Notes: generated by a model from the letters alone, not told the origin. A stretch of DNA of 64,000 nucleotides from Microthyrium microscopicum (GCA_010405405.1 MU004230.1:2315744-2379743); one strand, 5' to 3'; shown: positions 47,640-59,378, numbered from the stretch's first letter. A program made the numbers and translations.

Positions 47640-48488
47640 TATCAGAAAATAGAAAGTGAATAAAAGAATGTACTGGTTGCGTGAGCTAATGATTGTAAAA
47701 TAAAAGACACAAAAAGAGCGAATAACGAGTGTGGAATTACTGCGAGAAGCAAATCAGCGTTCAAACATATATCATCGAGTGCTTTTCCTGCAGGTAAAGA
47801 ATGAATGAACAAGAAAAGAACTCTTTCTGATTCCAATCGGCGCTTCAATGATACTATTTCTATACCAGCGCCCAATAGACTCACTCCTGAGGAAAGGTCT
47901 AAACTCAGATGCATACTGCAACCCCCAGGCTCAGCATAAGGAAGAGCTATCTCTGATCTCTCCACAGAGTTCTACGTCAGTAGACAAGGGAAGTAGTGAT
48001 GGCCATACTAATGCAGGACGCATGGACGGTGAAGAGGTTCCCAATTCTGCAGAGTTTGGCGTCAAGGATAGGAGCGCTACATTGGGCTTTGCCGTTGCCT
48101 AGAAACCATCCAGGCCCATACCAGCCGGTGAAGAGTTCAGCGGTTCAAGAGCGTTTCGGACGCGCCTTGCAGCAGCGCACGATGCTCATCATCAGGGGAA
48201 TATGCGACTTGTTGTTGGCTTGTTCAGGAGATGCAGGTTGAATGTAGTTGATAGTGCACAGACCAGCGCCAAGACTGGTGCGGGCGGAAGTGGCGCTTAT
48301 TCGGATTTACCTTTTTCCGGGCCTCATCCCACACGCTGCAACCCCGAAAACTTCAACCACCAAGAAGTGAGGTCTCGATATACAACCTATCACACCCAAC
48401 GAAGACCCATCAGTCATTTCAATGTAAGTACGCCTTTCGTGGGCCTCTGATCGTTGTTTGCTAATTGCTGTAGTTCCGTTGAACCACA
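47640..48488. promoter_or_regulatory. Divergent promoter region, permease and eL37
   Basis: About 850 bases between the start codons of the permease and rpl37. A probable leader intron of rpl37 lies at 48424..48473 (CAAT/GTAAGT ... GCTGTAG). No specific factor site was recognised. Confidence 0.5.
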
Positions 48489-48929
48489 ATGAGTACGCGA
48501 CCTACCAGTGCAATGCCTTGCGACGCATCTAACATCATGAACAGCTAAGGGAACTTCAAGTTTCGGCAAACGCCACAACAAGACGCACACTATGTGCCGT
48601 CGTTGCGGTATGAAGCGGACAAAGCAAAGACACAATACGATCTAACATCCTTTCAGGGCGCCGTTCTCTCCACGTCCAAAAGCACACCTGCTCCAACTGC
48701 GGATACCCAGCTGCTACCATTCGCAAATGTACGAAACGAGAGTCCCCTACATCCTACAATCGAACTAATAATGAACACAGTCAACTGGAGTGAAAAAGCA
48801 AAGCGAAGAAAGACCACCGGTACAGGACGCTGTCGATACCTGAAGACAATCCCACGTCGCGCGAAGAATGGCTTCCAGGCTGGTGCACCAAAAGGCGCTC
48901 GGGGACCCACTGTCTCAGCTTCGTCATAA
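48489..48929 (+). CDS. rpl37: 60S ribosomal protein eL37
   Basis: Four exons, 48489..48492, 48545..48607, 48657..48728 and 48781..48929, give 95 residues. The first coding exon is only four bases (ATG A). The spliced protein starts [17 protein letters not shown], has a zinc ribbon with Cys 19, 22, 34 and 37 (CRRCG and CSNCG), then [20 protein letters not shown] and [14 protein letters not shown]. This is near-identical in layout to eL37 of other eukaryotes. It is part of the large ribosomal subunit near the exit tunnel and contacts rRNA. No single long reading frame reveals it, because the exons are short and in different frames. Confidence 0.95.
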
Positions 48930-50125
48930 GTCAAGATTCGGATAGAGAGAGTTGAAGAAGGGAAGTTTTGTTGAACAGCCCAATGATGTCTTTCAGCGGG
49001 GCAAAAATGTGTTATGCTCTACTGTATCTGCATGATCGAGGACGGTGTTATGGGATTCACTCGGTACTCAATGTCAAAAATTCGACAACAATCCGAAACC
49101 ATCATCAAGCGTGCCTATATCAAAAGTGTGACCCGATCCAGCAGATATTGATCTGACAGCGCGTCCCTTCGGAACTACACTCGTCAGATTTGAAACGATG
49201 GACGAGCGGACCTGTGTATAACTAATCCTAGATCGTGGGTTGGACACCATGAAACTAGCCCAAACTACGGCTTTCATTCCTTCTTTTACTTGGAGGTCAT
49301 TATCAAATTTTTATTGACGCCAAATGATAGGGTCATCACCCTCAGATCTAGTGGAGCAAACGGGCATTCCAGTGGCATGCAGCCAAACTTCTGAAAAACA
49401 GGAAACAACTCGGCATCCTTCCTGAAACTCTGCTGGCTCGGCTAATGCAAAGCAGGATTCAATATTTTTCAGTCTGCGCTACGTCGGCATGCGTTCTTCT
49501 CACAATCTCTAGCAGCTTACTCCAACGTATTACCACACACACTGCCTCATTCGACAATGAAAATCCCTCTCAAGCGTTCCAGGATGTCAGTAGTTGACTC
49601 TATCCACTCGAGCTGCAATGTAACCGAATTTTTTAGAATAGACTTGAATACCTCACAGCACAACCCAAAATACACCCAGGACGTGCTAACGAAGAAGGAG
49701 ACACCCCGTTCCACAATGGAGGCTTGCACCTATGCAACCTCTGGTCAGTTTTTGCCTTATTGGCCTTGCCCTCATTATTGCAGCTAGCTGGTAGTGGTGC
49801 AATATCACTTTGTTTGCAGAGATACGGGAGATGCGACTCTTGGAAATCAAAACTCGAGCCAGAAGGGTGGTCTCTAGTTCAAGAGCACAAGACACACTGA
49901 TGAATGGGAGGAAAAGATATGAATTTCTGCCGTGCTATATTATGGCTGAAAGCTATCTCGGCAACCATACATTTGAGCTTGCAACATTACGAATAAAGCG
50001 CCGAAGACTTCCCAATAGAGATCATACTATCCACAGGTGTATATATAGTCTCTTCGCCCAATACCCATTTTTACCGCCCCGTCAAGACACTAACAAGCAC
50101 AACATAATTCCACGAAGCCTAGCAC
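48930..50125. other. Convergent intergenic region
   Basis: About 1.2 kb between the ends of rpl37 and the secreted protein gene. Short frames only; nothing recognised. Confidence 0.5.
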
Positions 50126-50830
50126 TTAAGGTCCTTGAGGTCCTTGAGGTCCGGTGAATGGTCCAGGAGTTGCTGGTCCGAAGATGTTTGTGCAAATGTC
50201 GCAGCGACCTACATCGGCGGCGGCGAGCAAGTTGTTGTACTCGGTGTATGCACGTGAGATTTGGAAGTACTTTCCATTGCTCCTGACATGAAGGACAGTG
50301 ATGCCGCGAACGGTGGCAGCGGCTTCTGGGGGACCACCGAATCCGCCAGGTACGACCCAGCGGGCAGCAATCTTGTGGCAGCTGTGGAATACTTCTTCAA
50401 TCACATATGGATCTGGGAGTGGGAAGAAGACGTATGATGGTAGTCCAGAGACAAAAGCAGCTCTTGAGGCGAAGGTCATTGTGCCAGGGGCAATTGAAGT
50501 CTAACGAACCTCGTCAGTAGATGATCAGCTGTTAGGTCCATTTTGACTTACGCCATTGAAGTTGAGGGTGTTATCTGAGTCAGAGAAGTATTCGAAGTTT
50601 TCCGTGAGCACGTGCGAAGCCACAGTTCCGTCGAGGTTGACGAAGAAGTACTCGAATGTTTCTGCCAGTTTGCGGGCAGTTCTGTCGTCTAGGCACTCAG
50701 GTACGTATGGAGGGCATGGCTTGGGGCATTCAGCGATCTTGCAGTCACAGTCATCATCGTAGCCTCCTGGATATGCGAGAGCGGGAGCCGCAAGGGCAGC
50801 AAGAGATAAAAGAGATTTCCAAGCAACCAT
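50126..50830 (-). CDS. Secreted small protein, probable NTF2/SnoaL-like fold
   Basis: Two exons, 50552..50830 and 50126..50500, with a 51-nt intron, give 217 residues. The N-terminus is a clear signal peptide (MVAWKSLLSLAALAAPALA, cut before YPGG). A Cys/Pro-rich linker follows (CDCKIAECPKPCPPYVPEC). The rest, from DRTARKLAETFEYFFVNLDG through TENFEYFSDSDNTLNFNGV to a C-terminal SNGKYFQISRAYTEYNNLL, has the pattern of a secreted NTF2/SnoaL-like domain. The protein ends GPFTGPQGPQGP, encoded by a short 9-base repeat. It probably acts outside the cell; small cysteine-bearing secreted fungal proteins are sometimes effectors, but nothing here shows that. Confidence 0.8.
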
Positions 50831-53056
50831 TTTGGCGATAATGAGCTAAACAGATGCAAGGGGAACGGAAGAGAAATTGGAAAGAGGGCGAAAATGAAGA
50901 TTTGGCGCTGCCCAATATTGTTAAATAGGTTGGATCAAATATTTGTGGGTTGCTTGGGATGGACCAAGGTGCAAAAATCGCTAGATCGTAGGAGCTCCTC
51001 TTTTGTAGACAGCATCTTGTAGCATACTTTCAGCTGCTGGGACATATTTACAGCTGTTGCAGGACTTAATGGCCAAAGAAATGATCAGTGACGTTAGGAG
51101 CCGGCAGAGGTCAGCTTCAACAAGGAGGACGAACTTGTTCCTAGCCAAGTTAATAGCTGCAAACACAGCTTCGAATCCACTTTAGAGCTCAGGGATATTC
51201 TATTTTTATCATACTCCACGCGCACATAAACACATATGTATATGATTTGCATGTGCATTGAGTACGTGTGCTGGTCCGCCAGTGTGTTGGAGCTCAAAAG
51301 TGAACCTTAAGTCAAACACAAATGGGGACCGGACCCTTCTCCGCTCGAAATATCAGGAGGGGAATCTTATAGTGCCATAAGACTAGACAAAATCTACCAA
51401 CGTAAGGAAAACTCTATGCGCAACTCACTTTCAGCCTGATAGGGGCAACATTTTTCTTCAGCTATTGGCCAATCAAATGTGAGCATGGCTAACCTCCCAT
51501 CTCCCTTTGATCGCCTCCTGTATGTCATCCAGCTCCGATTTGCAGCTGAAAGCTTGTAATTGCACTGTATTCGGTGGTATATCTTTGTCACTCTAAATCG
51601 ACCAGCGGCCGTGAAGACCACCTCACAAGCTGTGGACTTCTTCAGCTGCCTCGCATTGCGCATCAGCTCTGAACCGGTCGCGGCCATGAACGTCAGCGCT
51701 GATGCTTTACCTTTTTTCCAGATCGACTTAAAAGTGCTATGGTTTGCTCCGGCCTTGCATGCAATTACTCCCTGCATTGATTCTCTTTTGCTCCCACAGC
51801 TTCGAGCAAGAGTACGGTAGAATCAACTCTGCAACAAGGAACCTTGCAGATGCGTGCACTTGAGCCAAAAAAATAATTCTTCGATATGTATTCGATGTTG
51901 TGGGAGGCAGCAAGGTGAAGTTCGTATTGTCAGCTGCATGTGGTACAACGGTGCTCTGGAGAACCAAGCTATTCTTCCTTGAAGAAGTCTTTCCGATGGC
52001 ACCCGACCAGCTACCAGCTACCAGCACTCCTTTCCTCGTTCAATTTTCGAGTAGAAAACCAAGGCACTTTCGCAAAGAGTGGAGCCTTCATACCAATCAT
52101 CAGCGATACATTGGATCGAATTTTCGGCATCTTCATGTGATACCACCAAGAATTTAGTCAGTTCACGATGACCTGATGCAGAATTACCACCATTTAGATG
52201 AAGTGGAAAGTGTTTTCTATTCAAGTACACAGAGAGTAAGATCAAGAGCTGCGATGGTAACTCGTATTCAAATTCATACGATGACTTCGTCGAGCAAGAC
52301 AGCCTCGCACTGCGATTCCCTTCAGAAAAGAGCTGGAGTTCTGCCAAAACTATAAATATCATATTGACACGGAAACTCAGGTAGTAGTAAAGTGTTTCCT
52401 CGCTTAACGCAATTGAGCTACCTCCAGTGAGTGCTTGAAATCATGAAACCATATGCTATTTGATCCAAGTCTAACTTGCAATGCGGTTCTTCACAACAAC
52501 GACGGCGCTAGTAACCAAATTGTATACACCAAATCCGCTACCTACCTCAAGAATGTTATGGCCCCTCGCGTATGATTGGACAGAGAAACTACTTGATCAA
52601 GGAATGGGTTCGATTTGTGCTTTTAAGAACTCAATATTTTCCAGTGTCTGCAAAATCCATTGCCCTCAAATAGTCTGAGTCTCGACCAGTGGCTAGTCTT
52701 ACCATGAATGAATCGCAAAATATACAGCGCCCAGGTCAGAAATCTAGAACTAAAGTACTCCAGATCCATTGTCTCTGCAGGACCGCTATGTGGTCTTCTT
52801 GTGATACTGCGCTGCCTACCCCTTGCATATAAACCACCAACACCAATGTTTACGTTGTCTCGCATGCCACTGCCGCGTTCAAAGCCCCTCACTATACTCA
52901 TGGAATTCCTTGCTGACGCGGGGTGATCATCCCTTGAAGAGAGTCTGGGGAAAGAGGCCCGCCCGCCTCTCGCGTGCTTGCGGATATATCTTCCACTCTC
53001 GTCCAACCAAGGCTTATCTATACTTATCGATTGTCTCGCATTCAGGCTTTAGTTGC
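50831..53056. other. Intergenic interval
   Basis: About 2.2 kb with the promoter of the secreted protein on the left and of the Pro/Ser-rich protein on the right. Minus-strand frames at 51394..51777 and 52018..52362 look random. Nothing recognised. Confidence 0.45.
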
Positions 53057-54115
53057 ATGGAGGAGAGACATCAACGGCAGCCTGCCTCATCCAAACAAGG
53101 TACACCAATCGAACTCAACATCATGTCTTTCGCAAGTAGCTATCCTTCCGTGCCTTTCTGCGATCCATCACTGCCACATCATGCCAGCTCACATGTATGT
53201 TCCGGTTTACCACATCGAGCATGTCGTCAGCCCAGAACATACGAGTTGGGATCGAGTCCAAAAACGCCAGTGTCAGGCGCAAAGCCTAATCAGCGATGGA
53301 CTCACCGTAAACAAGCATCGCATGCGCAAACGCGCAACTTCACGATTCAAAATCCCCCAACTCTTCAAGAACCACCGAGCGTCAAAGCACCGCCTTCTTC
53401 TCCTCTGGCTGGCCGATCCAGGACTGTGACATTCTCATCAAATAACCCAAGCACATCCTCTGTGCGTCTCAACCAGCAGCTCGTGCGCGACGTGCTCACA
53501 AAACGCTACACCCAAGAGGCCTCCACAAACGCAGGCGCAGACTCCAATCCATCTGGCGCCTTCGCAGAAAGTCCTGTACTCGGCTACAATCACTTCAATC
53601 GACACCACCGTAACTACTCAGCGCCAGTGTCGCGTTTCGCCTACGCCAGTTCCAGCCAACAAACTGCGAGACTAGCACAGCCAGTGACAACTCCCAAATC
53701 GACACGACCTCGCGCAATCTCCTTCTCGCCCACTGACAAACCACTGCCGTCAAGTCCAGCTTCATCTCCAGGAAGTAGTCCACCGGAGGCTAAGCCGTCC
53801 ACGTTGCACCACACGCGGCCACGTCGGGCAAAACCACCGCCACCCACGGCACCTCTGCGATTGTTTCCCATGTCTTCACCACCAGCGGCGGCTGAGCGCT
53901 CGCCCTCAGTCACGGCGCCGCTGAGCTCCCCAACTACGAGCTACAGGCCGAGCGTTCACATGGCAGCGCGTATTAGCAGTGTTTTCGAAGACGACGATGA
54001 GAAGCTGGGCCTATTGGATTATTTGAAGTGGCCGCTGAGCGAGAGGCGACGACGAAGACGGAGTAGTGGGCAAGGATGGAAGCGATTGGTGTGTTGTGAC
54101 AGAGACGATGAATGA
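53057..54115 (+). CDS. Hypothetical Ser/Pro-rich protein with basic C-terminus
   Basis: A single-exon frame. ATG at 53057 gives 352 residues (MEERHQRQPASS) and ATG at 53123 gives 330 (MSFASSYPS); I cannot choose between them with certainty. Most of the protein is low-complexity Ser/Pro/Thr and likely disordered, with many S/T-P sites. The C-terminus looks conserved: RPSVHMAARISSVFEDDD, then EKLGLLDYLKWPLSERRRRR and WKRLVCCDRDDE. The acidic patch, the tryptophan and the arginine run may be a binding motif. No family recognised. It converges on the RS-rich gene with 157 bases between stops. Confidence 0.65.
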   Translation: MEERHQRQPASSKQGTPIELNIMSFASSYPSVPFCDPSLPHHASSHVCSGLPHRACRQPRTYELGSSPKTPVSGAKPNQRWTHRKQASHAQTRNFTIQNPPTLQEPPSVKAPPSSPLAGRSRTVTFSSNNPSTSSVRLNQQLVRDVLTKRYTQEASTNAGADSNPSGAFAESPVLGYNHFNRHHRNYSAPVSRFAYASSSQQTARLAQPVTTPKSTRPRAISFSPTDKPLPSSPASSPGSSPPEAKPSTLHHTRPRRAKPPPPTAPLRLFPMSSPPAAAERSPSVTAPLSSPTTSYRPSVHMAARISSVFEDDDEKLGLLDYLKWPLSERRRRRRSSGQGWKRLVCCDRDDE

Positions 54116-54272
54116 TGGGTGTTGAAGGTTTCGGTTATGAATGATGATGAATGAGATGAATTGATATGCCATAAGGTTCAGTGGCTGGCTGCATGAAAGC
54201 CAACAAAAGAGCAACTTTGTAAATGTTTTCTAGATGCTAATCTCACAATCAAGAGATTTTCATCACCATACC

Positions 54273-55436
54273 TTATGTGCCTTTCAAGCGACCCCATTCT
54301 AAATCGATGCCAACGTCGCCGTCATCGCCAACGACTTTGCCTCGATCCCATTCCCGCCCCTCTCCTTTGCGCGCCCATTTCACGTCGTCGGCTGTCTTTT
54401 CGTCGCCAGTTTCCCAACGCTTGACTTGCTCGTCCGTGAATCCTGCCAGTCGTAGGCGCTCTGCCCCTTGCTGTCGCCATCGTGCGCGGGCCTGCATCGC
54501 TTCTATTGATTGTTCCCAGTCGTCATCGTCAGACGCGGGTGCCACGTCGGCGGCAGGGTCGTAGTCATCTGCAAAATGTGCATCTAGGGTTGAAGTCTTG
54601 CTGAAAGCGCCCCGACCGCGCCGTTGGACTGGTGGGGGTGGAGGAGGCCCAATGAGTGCTTCAAGCGGGTCAGAATCACTGGCGCGTGATGGAGAAGGAG
54701 ACTGTTTGCGGCGCTTGTGTCGTGCACGCGGTGGACTTTGTGTGGGAGATTTAGACCGCCGACGGTGTCGCGAGCTTTTATGATGTCGTCTTGAGCGTGC
54801 GGGAGATCTCGAACGTGATCGTGACTGTGAATTTGAGGGTGAGCGATGTCTGCGCGAGGACTTGTGGTTTTCGCGGTGTCGATCTGAATGCTTGCTTCTG
54901 GAACCGTCGTGTTTACTCCGTCGAGATCTTGACTTGTCATCGTGGCTGTCATTATGGGAGTCGTCACGGCGAGACTTGTCTTTTCGTCTGTCTTGGTCGT
55001 CCAGTCGATGGGAGGATCGATCTCTCCTTCGCTCGCGCTTTCGGTCTCCGTCCTCGTCGACTCGTCTTCGCTTTCTGTCCCGCCTGCTCTTCCCAGAATC
55101 TTCACCCGTCCTCTCTCGCTTAAAGTCTTTTAGCTTCGCCTTTGCTTCATCGGCTTCTTTTGCTAATAGAGCTGCATTGTGGCCTTGAGTCTCGCGTAAA
55201 AGATTATTCAAGAAGCGCACATTTGGTTTTGGTGCAGCGCCTGTTGGTCGCTTCGGAAGGAGGGCGCTAATGCCAACCTGGGCATACTGTTTGGAGGTAA
55301 TTTGGGCATCGGCTTTAAGGAGTGTAGCTACATAATCGTCAGAAAGGTCCTCGGCAGGCATAGCTTCGCGTGCTGAAGGTTGGCGATCAACTGAGGGATT
55401 GAGATGGCGGGAAGTGGTGATGAAGGTTGATCCCAC
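54273..55436 (-). CDS. RS/RD-rich nuclear protein, annotated in fungi as splicing-factor-38B-like
   Basis: A single exon of 387 residues. The N-terminal part has DDYVATLLKADAQI and KPNVRFLNNLLRETQGHNAA, a conserved helix. The middle (about 110-250) is an Arg/Ser/Asp/Lys low-complexity RS-like domain with SRSRSRSPARSRR. The C-terminal part reads DDDDWEQSIEAMQARARW, then RLRLAGFTDEQVKRWETG. The FLNN-x-x-x-x-T-x-x-HN helix recalls NKAPD1-like proteins, and fungal databases often name such proteins after splicing factor 38B; neither link is firm. A nuclear, splicing-related role is likely from composition. ATG at 55436 is used; MPAEDLSDDY (55361) is a second candidate. Confidence 0.75.
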   Translation of the reverse strand: MGSTFITTSRHLNPSVDRQPSAREAMPAEDLSDDYVATLLKADAQITSKQYAQVGISALLPKRPTGAAPKPNVRFLNNLLRETQGHNAALLAKEADEAKAKLKDFKRERTGEDSGKSRRDRKRRRVDEDGDRKRERRRDRSSHRLDDQDRRKDKSRRDDSHNDSHDDKSRSRRSKHDGSRSKHSDRHRENHKSSRRHRSPSNSQSRSRSRSPARSRRHHKSSRHRRRSKSPTQSPPRARHKRRKQSPSPSRASDSDPLEALIGPPPPPPVQRRGRGAFSKTSTLDAHFADDYDPAADVAPASDDDDWEQSIEAMQARARWRQQGAERLRLAGFTDEQVKRWETGDEKTADDVKWARKGEGREWDRGKVVGDDGDVGIDLEWGRLKGT

Positions 55437-56029
55437 GGATTTAGCCCGGAATTAACGTCGAATTCACTTTACTTCATCTCATCTTTTGAAAACTTTATGC
55501 TTACCATTTTCCATGTTTTAGTGCGTCTATTCAAGATGAATCAACAGGTTTGACTTAGGTTGATTCTCTTTGTATCTGTTTAGGTAGTCCGCACTATTGC
55601 AAGTTACTTCGTACAGCACGCCTGGCCCAGGCCCCCAAGGCGATTGACCCGATATTTCAATTGCAGGTTGCGACAAGGACAACCTCTAATAACGCGCTGT
55701 TATTGGAGGTCAACACCTGCTGGCTACTCTTGTAGTTGTCCAAAGAAGAAGGGTTGAAAGCAAAAGCCTCGAAGCTAGCAGATTCGGAAATTTTCGTCGA
55801 GAAAGAAGATGGACCGATCGATGACGATAGCGGCTGAACATGTGTAAAAGTGACCGAGCTTCCTACGAGAAAGTGTCTCAGCTCTCCTGATGGTGGTTGA
55901 ACACAAATTTCTGCTTACACTACGGTCTCAAGATTAACAAACGGTATTGCGGAGAGTAAACACTCACCCAGCACGCCAGATAGATAACGCATACTTTGTG
56001 CATAAAACCGTCGTGCAACATATCCTGAG
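55437..56029. promoter_or_regulatory. Divergent promoter region, RS-rich protein and Na+/H+ antiporter
   Basis: About 590 bases between two divergent start codons. No specific site recognised. Confidence 0.45.
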
Positions 56030-57698
56030 ATGTGGGATCAGCTGGAACCAACGGCGCCCCACGTCACATATCTCACGATATCAATATTCCTCATTATATA
56101 TGCCCTTTTCTCGGTCTTTATCAGGGACAAGCTCCATCTCTCAGGTAAGAAGCCACATGGCTCATGAAGCGTCATAAGGCTGACTCACTACTCAGAACCT
56201 CCTTTGGCTGTTTTGTATGGCATCGTTCTTGGTCCACATGTTCTGAAAGTTATCGTTCCCAACGATTGGGGCTTTAATGATGAGATCCTCCAAGAAATTA
56301 CTCGTATCATTGTCGGTATCCAATGCTTCGTTGTTGGGATCGAGCTGCCAAAGCTGTATTTTGGACGGTAAGGTTTTTCCCTGTGAAATCGAGTATCTCT
56401 TGACAACATTGGATGAACTCAAGAACATCGTTTCTCTATCGCACTCGGCGGGTGTTTCAATGTTTCACCGCAAAAGACCTTCTAGTCTTTCCAGGCGCGT
56501 TAGCGTTGATTGTGATCTTGTACTGACGAATTTCAGTCATTGGGAATCAGTACTTTACCTCCTGGGACCGATCATGACGTTTTCATGGGCTGTAACATCA
56601 ATACTCGCCTACATCATTTTCCAGTGTTCTGTACCTACTGCAATGATCATTGGGGCTTGCCTCTCACCCACGGATCCCGTCTTAGCAGCCAGCGTCCTCT
56701 CAGAATCACACTTCAGCAAGAGAGTTCCGAAGCGGCTTAGGGATCTCTTATCCGCAGAATCAGCCTGCAATGACGGAGTCTCCTACCCGTTCCTTTACAT
56801 CGGTGTGGTGGCACTCAACTATTCTCACAATGCAGGCGAAGCATTCAAGGAATGGTTCTTGATTACAGTCCTCTGGCAATGCGCATTTGGTATTTTTTCG
56901 GGAATCATTATCGGCAACACTGCCAATAGAGTTCTCCGCTTTTCAGATGGACGAGGCTACATCTCGAGACCATCATTCATCGTGTTCTACCTCCTCCTGG
57001 CTATGCTCAGCATCGGCGTTGGATCAACTCTTGGCACGGACGACTTTCTGGTGGCATTTGGAGCAGGCGTTGGTTTTGCACATGATGGCTGGTTCAGCAA
57101 GAAGATCAAAGATGCACCATTCCCAATCATCGTCGACCTGATTCTCAACAGCAGCATGTTCGTTTTGTTCGGGTCTATTATACCATGGCAGATGTTCCTG
57201 CCTCGAGAAATCACGCCTCACTGCGGGATATGGCAGCTCGTCCTGTTCCTCATCCTCGTCTTGCTATTCCGACGTATCCCGATCGTGCTAGCGATGAAGC
57301 GCTTCATCCCCGATGTTCGCACGTACCGTGAAGCGCTCTTCTGCGGCCATTTCGGGCCCATGGGTGTTGGTGCATTGTTTCTTGCTATGGAATCTAGAGC
57401 TGAGCTCGAGAACGGGACTTCAGTCCCGTGGGGCAAGCCGAGGAAACTGACTCCACCATTCAGCAACAACGACAAGGCAATTGAGCTGGTATGGCCAGTA
57501 ATTTGCTTTGTGGTGTTCGGAAGCACGTTCGTGCATGGTTTAAGTACGCTGGGTATCAGCGTCGTCGGACATTTCAGTCGCAAAGAGGGTGAGAGAGCGC
57601 CACTTTTGGCGCAACAGACGGATGGCCTTGATTCAATGGTTCATGAAGGCGGTGGTGGCGAGAGCGAGCCGGAAGTCAGTGGTAGTGATTATGAGTAG
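56030..57698 (+). CDS. nha1: Plasma-membrane Na+/H+ antiporter (Nha1/Sod2 type, CPA1)
   Basis: Three exons, 56030..56144, 56196..56367 and 56537..57698, give 482 residues. It starts MWDQLEPTAPHVTYL and splices through HLSEPPLAVLYGIVLGPHVL and VGIELPKLYFGRHWES. The transport core shows SPTDPVLAAS (Asp about 142) and SAESACNDGVSYPF with the Asn174-Asp175 pair of electroneutral Na+/H+ exchangers. About 12 hydrophobic segments are visible. The hydrophilic tail is short (about 60 residues), like fission yeast Sod2 and unlike the long tail of budding yeast Nha1. It exports Na+ (and Li+, perhaps K+) in exchange for protons. The second intron (169 nt) is longer than its neighbours. Confidence 0.93.
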
Positions 57699-57980
57699 GC
57701 TGCATTACTCCGAACTGGAGTCGTAGCAATTTCCATGGCAAGAGTCATGACATTTAAGACGTCAGCGTTTTAATATGTTTCCCACATTTATCGGATTCGA
57801 GAGTAAAAATTATCCTTCATTGTTCAGTTCATCAGCTCTGGAGCTAATTCTTAAGGTCCAAGCCACAACAGACTTCTATGTATGCCGATGTGGCTGTCAT
57901 ACCTTCAGTAGCCCATATTGGACAAACAACACCCCAAGAGATACAATATGTGTTCACCATTGAACCACTGCCTCAATTTT

Positions 57981-58586
57981 CTATGCCAACTTTCGTCCAG
58001 TCATCTCTCGCACTTCATTGTCAATTTCTCCCATAAGTACATCGAGAACCTCGAAGCGGAACGTCGGATTGCAGCCGTCCAAGAGTGTACGGATGGTTCT
58101 AAAGTGACTCTGCAAGTAGTTAGTGCTCTTTCCGTAGACTGATGTTGGATTCGGCGTGCCGTGCTTTTCTGCGTCCAGAATCGCAGTCACTTCTCTCATT
58201 GGCATGTCGTCGGGGAAGTTGCCATGCTCATCCAAATTGCCCTGATATGAGGTTGCGACTCCTTGTCCGGTGGACTCTGCCAGTGCGATAGCTGCCACTG
58301 CCTTGTCGATCTTTTTGCGCAGGTTCACAATCAAGATCTCGATAGTAGGGTCGAACGTAGGTAGTGGCATGGGACCAAAGACCGTTGGTGGCATTGCTGG
58401 ATCATTGGCGGCGACAGATTGCTCACTTGAATTGCTGTTTTGCGCTTGTTCTTTGATGTCGGTGTCCTGGGCGATTGGAGCCTGGACATTATGCCCGTCT
58501 TGATGAGACGGTTCATCACCAGAGTTGATAGTGTCGCCGATAGCAGAGCCCTTGCTCTGCTTGCTTTGTGGGTGTTCTTCAGTCAT
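57981..58586 (-). CDS. Hypothetical protein, possible divergent member of the MREE family
   Basis: An intronless 201-residue frame with ATG at 58586. The N-terminal 80 residues are polar and disordered-looking (MTEEHPQSKQSKGSA). The rest is helical, with PTIEILIVNLRKKIDKAVAA and GKSTNYLQSHFRTIRTLLDG, ending EVREMTGRKLA. The spacing of the S-x-x-Y-L block, a following helix, an N-P pair and a final V-L-x-x-x-x-D helix resembles the three MREE proteins downstream. The upstream region has a TTATACTTCAAGACTT element only loosely like theirs. I do not recognise a function. Confidence 0.65.
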   Translation of the reverse strand: MTEEHPQSKQSKGSAIGDTINSGDEPSHQDGHNVQAPIAQDTDIKEQAQNSNSSEQSVAANDPAMPPTVFGPMPLPTFDPTIEILIVNLRKKIDKAVAAIALAESTGQGVATSYQGNLDEHGNFPDDMPMREVTAILDAEKHGTPNPTSVYGKSTNYLQSHFRTIRTLLDGCNPTFRFEVLDVLMGEIDNEVREMTGRKLA

Positions 58587-59378
58587 GGCGATTGGTTGGC
58601 AATGTATGGTGGATAGTTTCGCTTCAGATGTTTGGTGTCTGTGTGATGGGAAGAGGGAGGAGAGGGCCTTTTATACTTCAAGACTTTGAGAGAGGCCTGG
58701 TAAGGCGTCAACTCTCCTATGCTTCCTTCCTCTTCTGGCACTCACTTTTCACTATGCTGGAGCCTCACTACTTGACCAGGCAACAAGTCTCAAGCTCTCA
58801 ACTCGCTCCTCAATCAATTGAAAGAGCCTCGAGTGCTACCTGAAAAGGCAGGCAAACTTTATGACCTGTCATTCAAGGGTTCATTCTACCAAGGTGCATA
58901 ATATTTCAAGATATTTGAGAATAGCTATGAACAGGAACTATCCTGGAATTTCAACACCATCGAACATACAACAATCTATGGCGAATTGCTTGGTAAGTTT
59001 TTTTTCGCTACTTATCCCTTCAACTGAAATAGAAAGCCATTCAAGCAGTGCCATTCATCTGAAGCGATTCTAGGAGACTATATATACAAGCTGTTCCAGC
59101 TTTCTCGATCGTGGGCTTGATGAGAATAGTCCATCTACAAGAGCATCTGCGTGTTTTCCTGCGCCTGACTTGGTCTCATAAGGTTACAGGATGGTCACCA
59201 TAAGGGAGCTGGTCAGCCGGGCTCGGCCACTCGCCCTGCGTACGACACAGGAAGAGCTGACGGCAAACGGACGTTTGTCTTCGCTAAATGTAGTATTAGC
59301 TTCTGCAAATCTGATAACACAGGTATGGGACACATCATGCTTGCTTACCTCAATTACAAGGCCCATAGACAGCAGGAT
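58587..59378. other. Intergenic within the MREE cluster
   Basis: About 790 bases: promoter of the 58.0-58.6 kb gene and 3' flank of the first MREE gene. Nothing else recognised. Confidence 0.45.

Noticed and set aside
54584-55105. Second minus-strand frame across the RS-rich region
   Set aside because: Shadow of the RS-domain gene. The Arg/Ser codon repeats keep other frames open.
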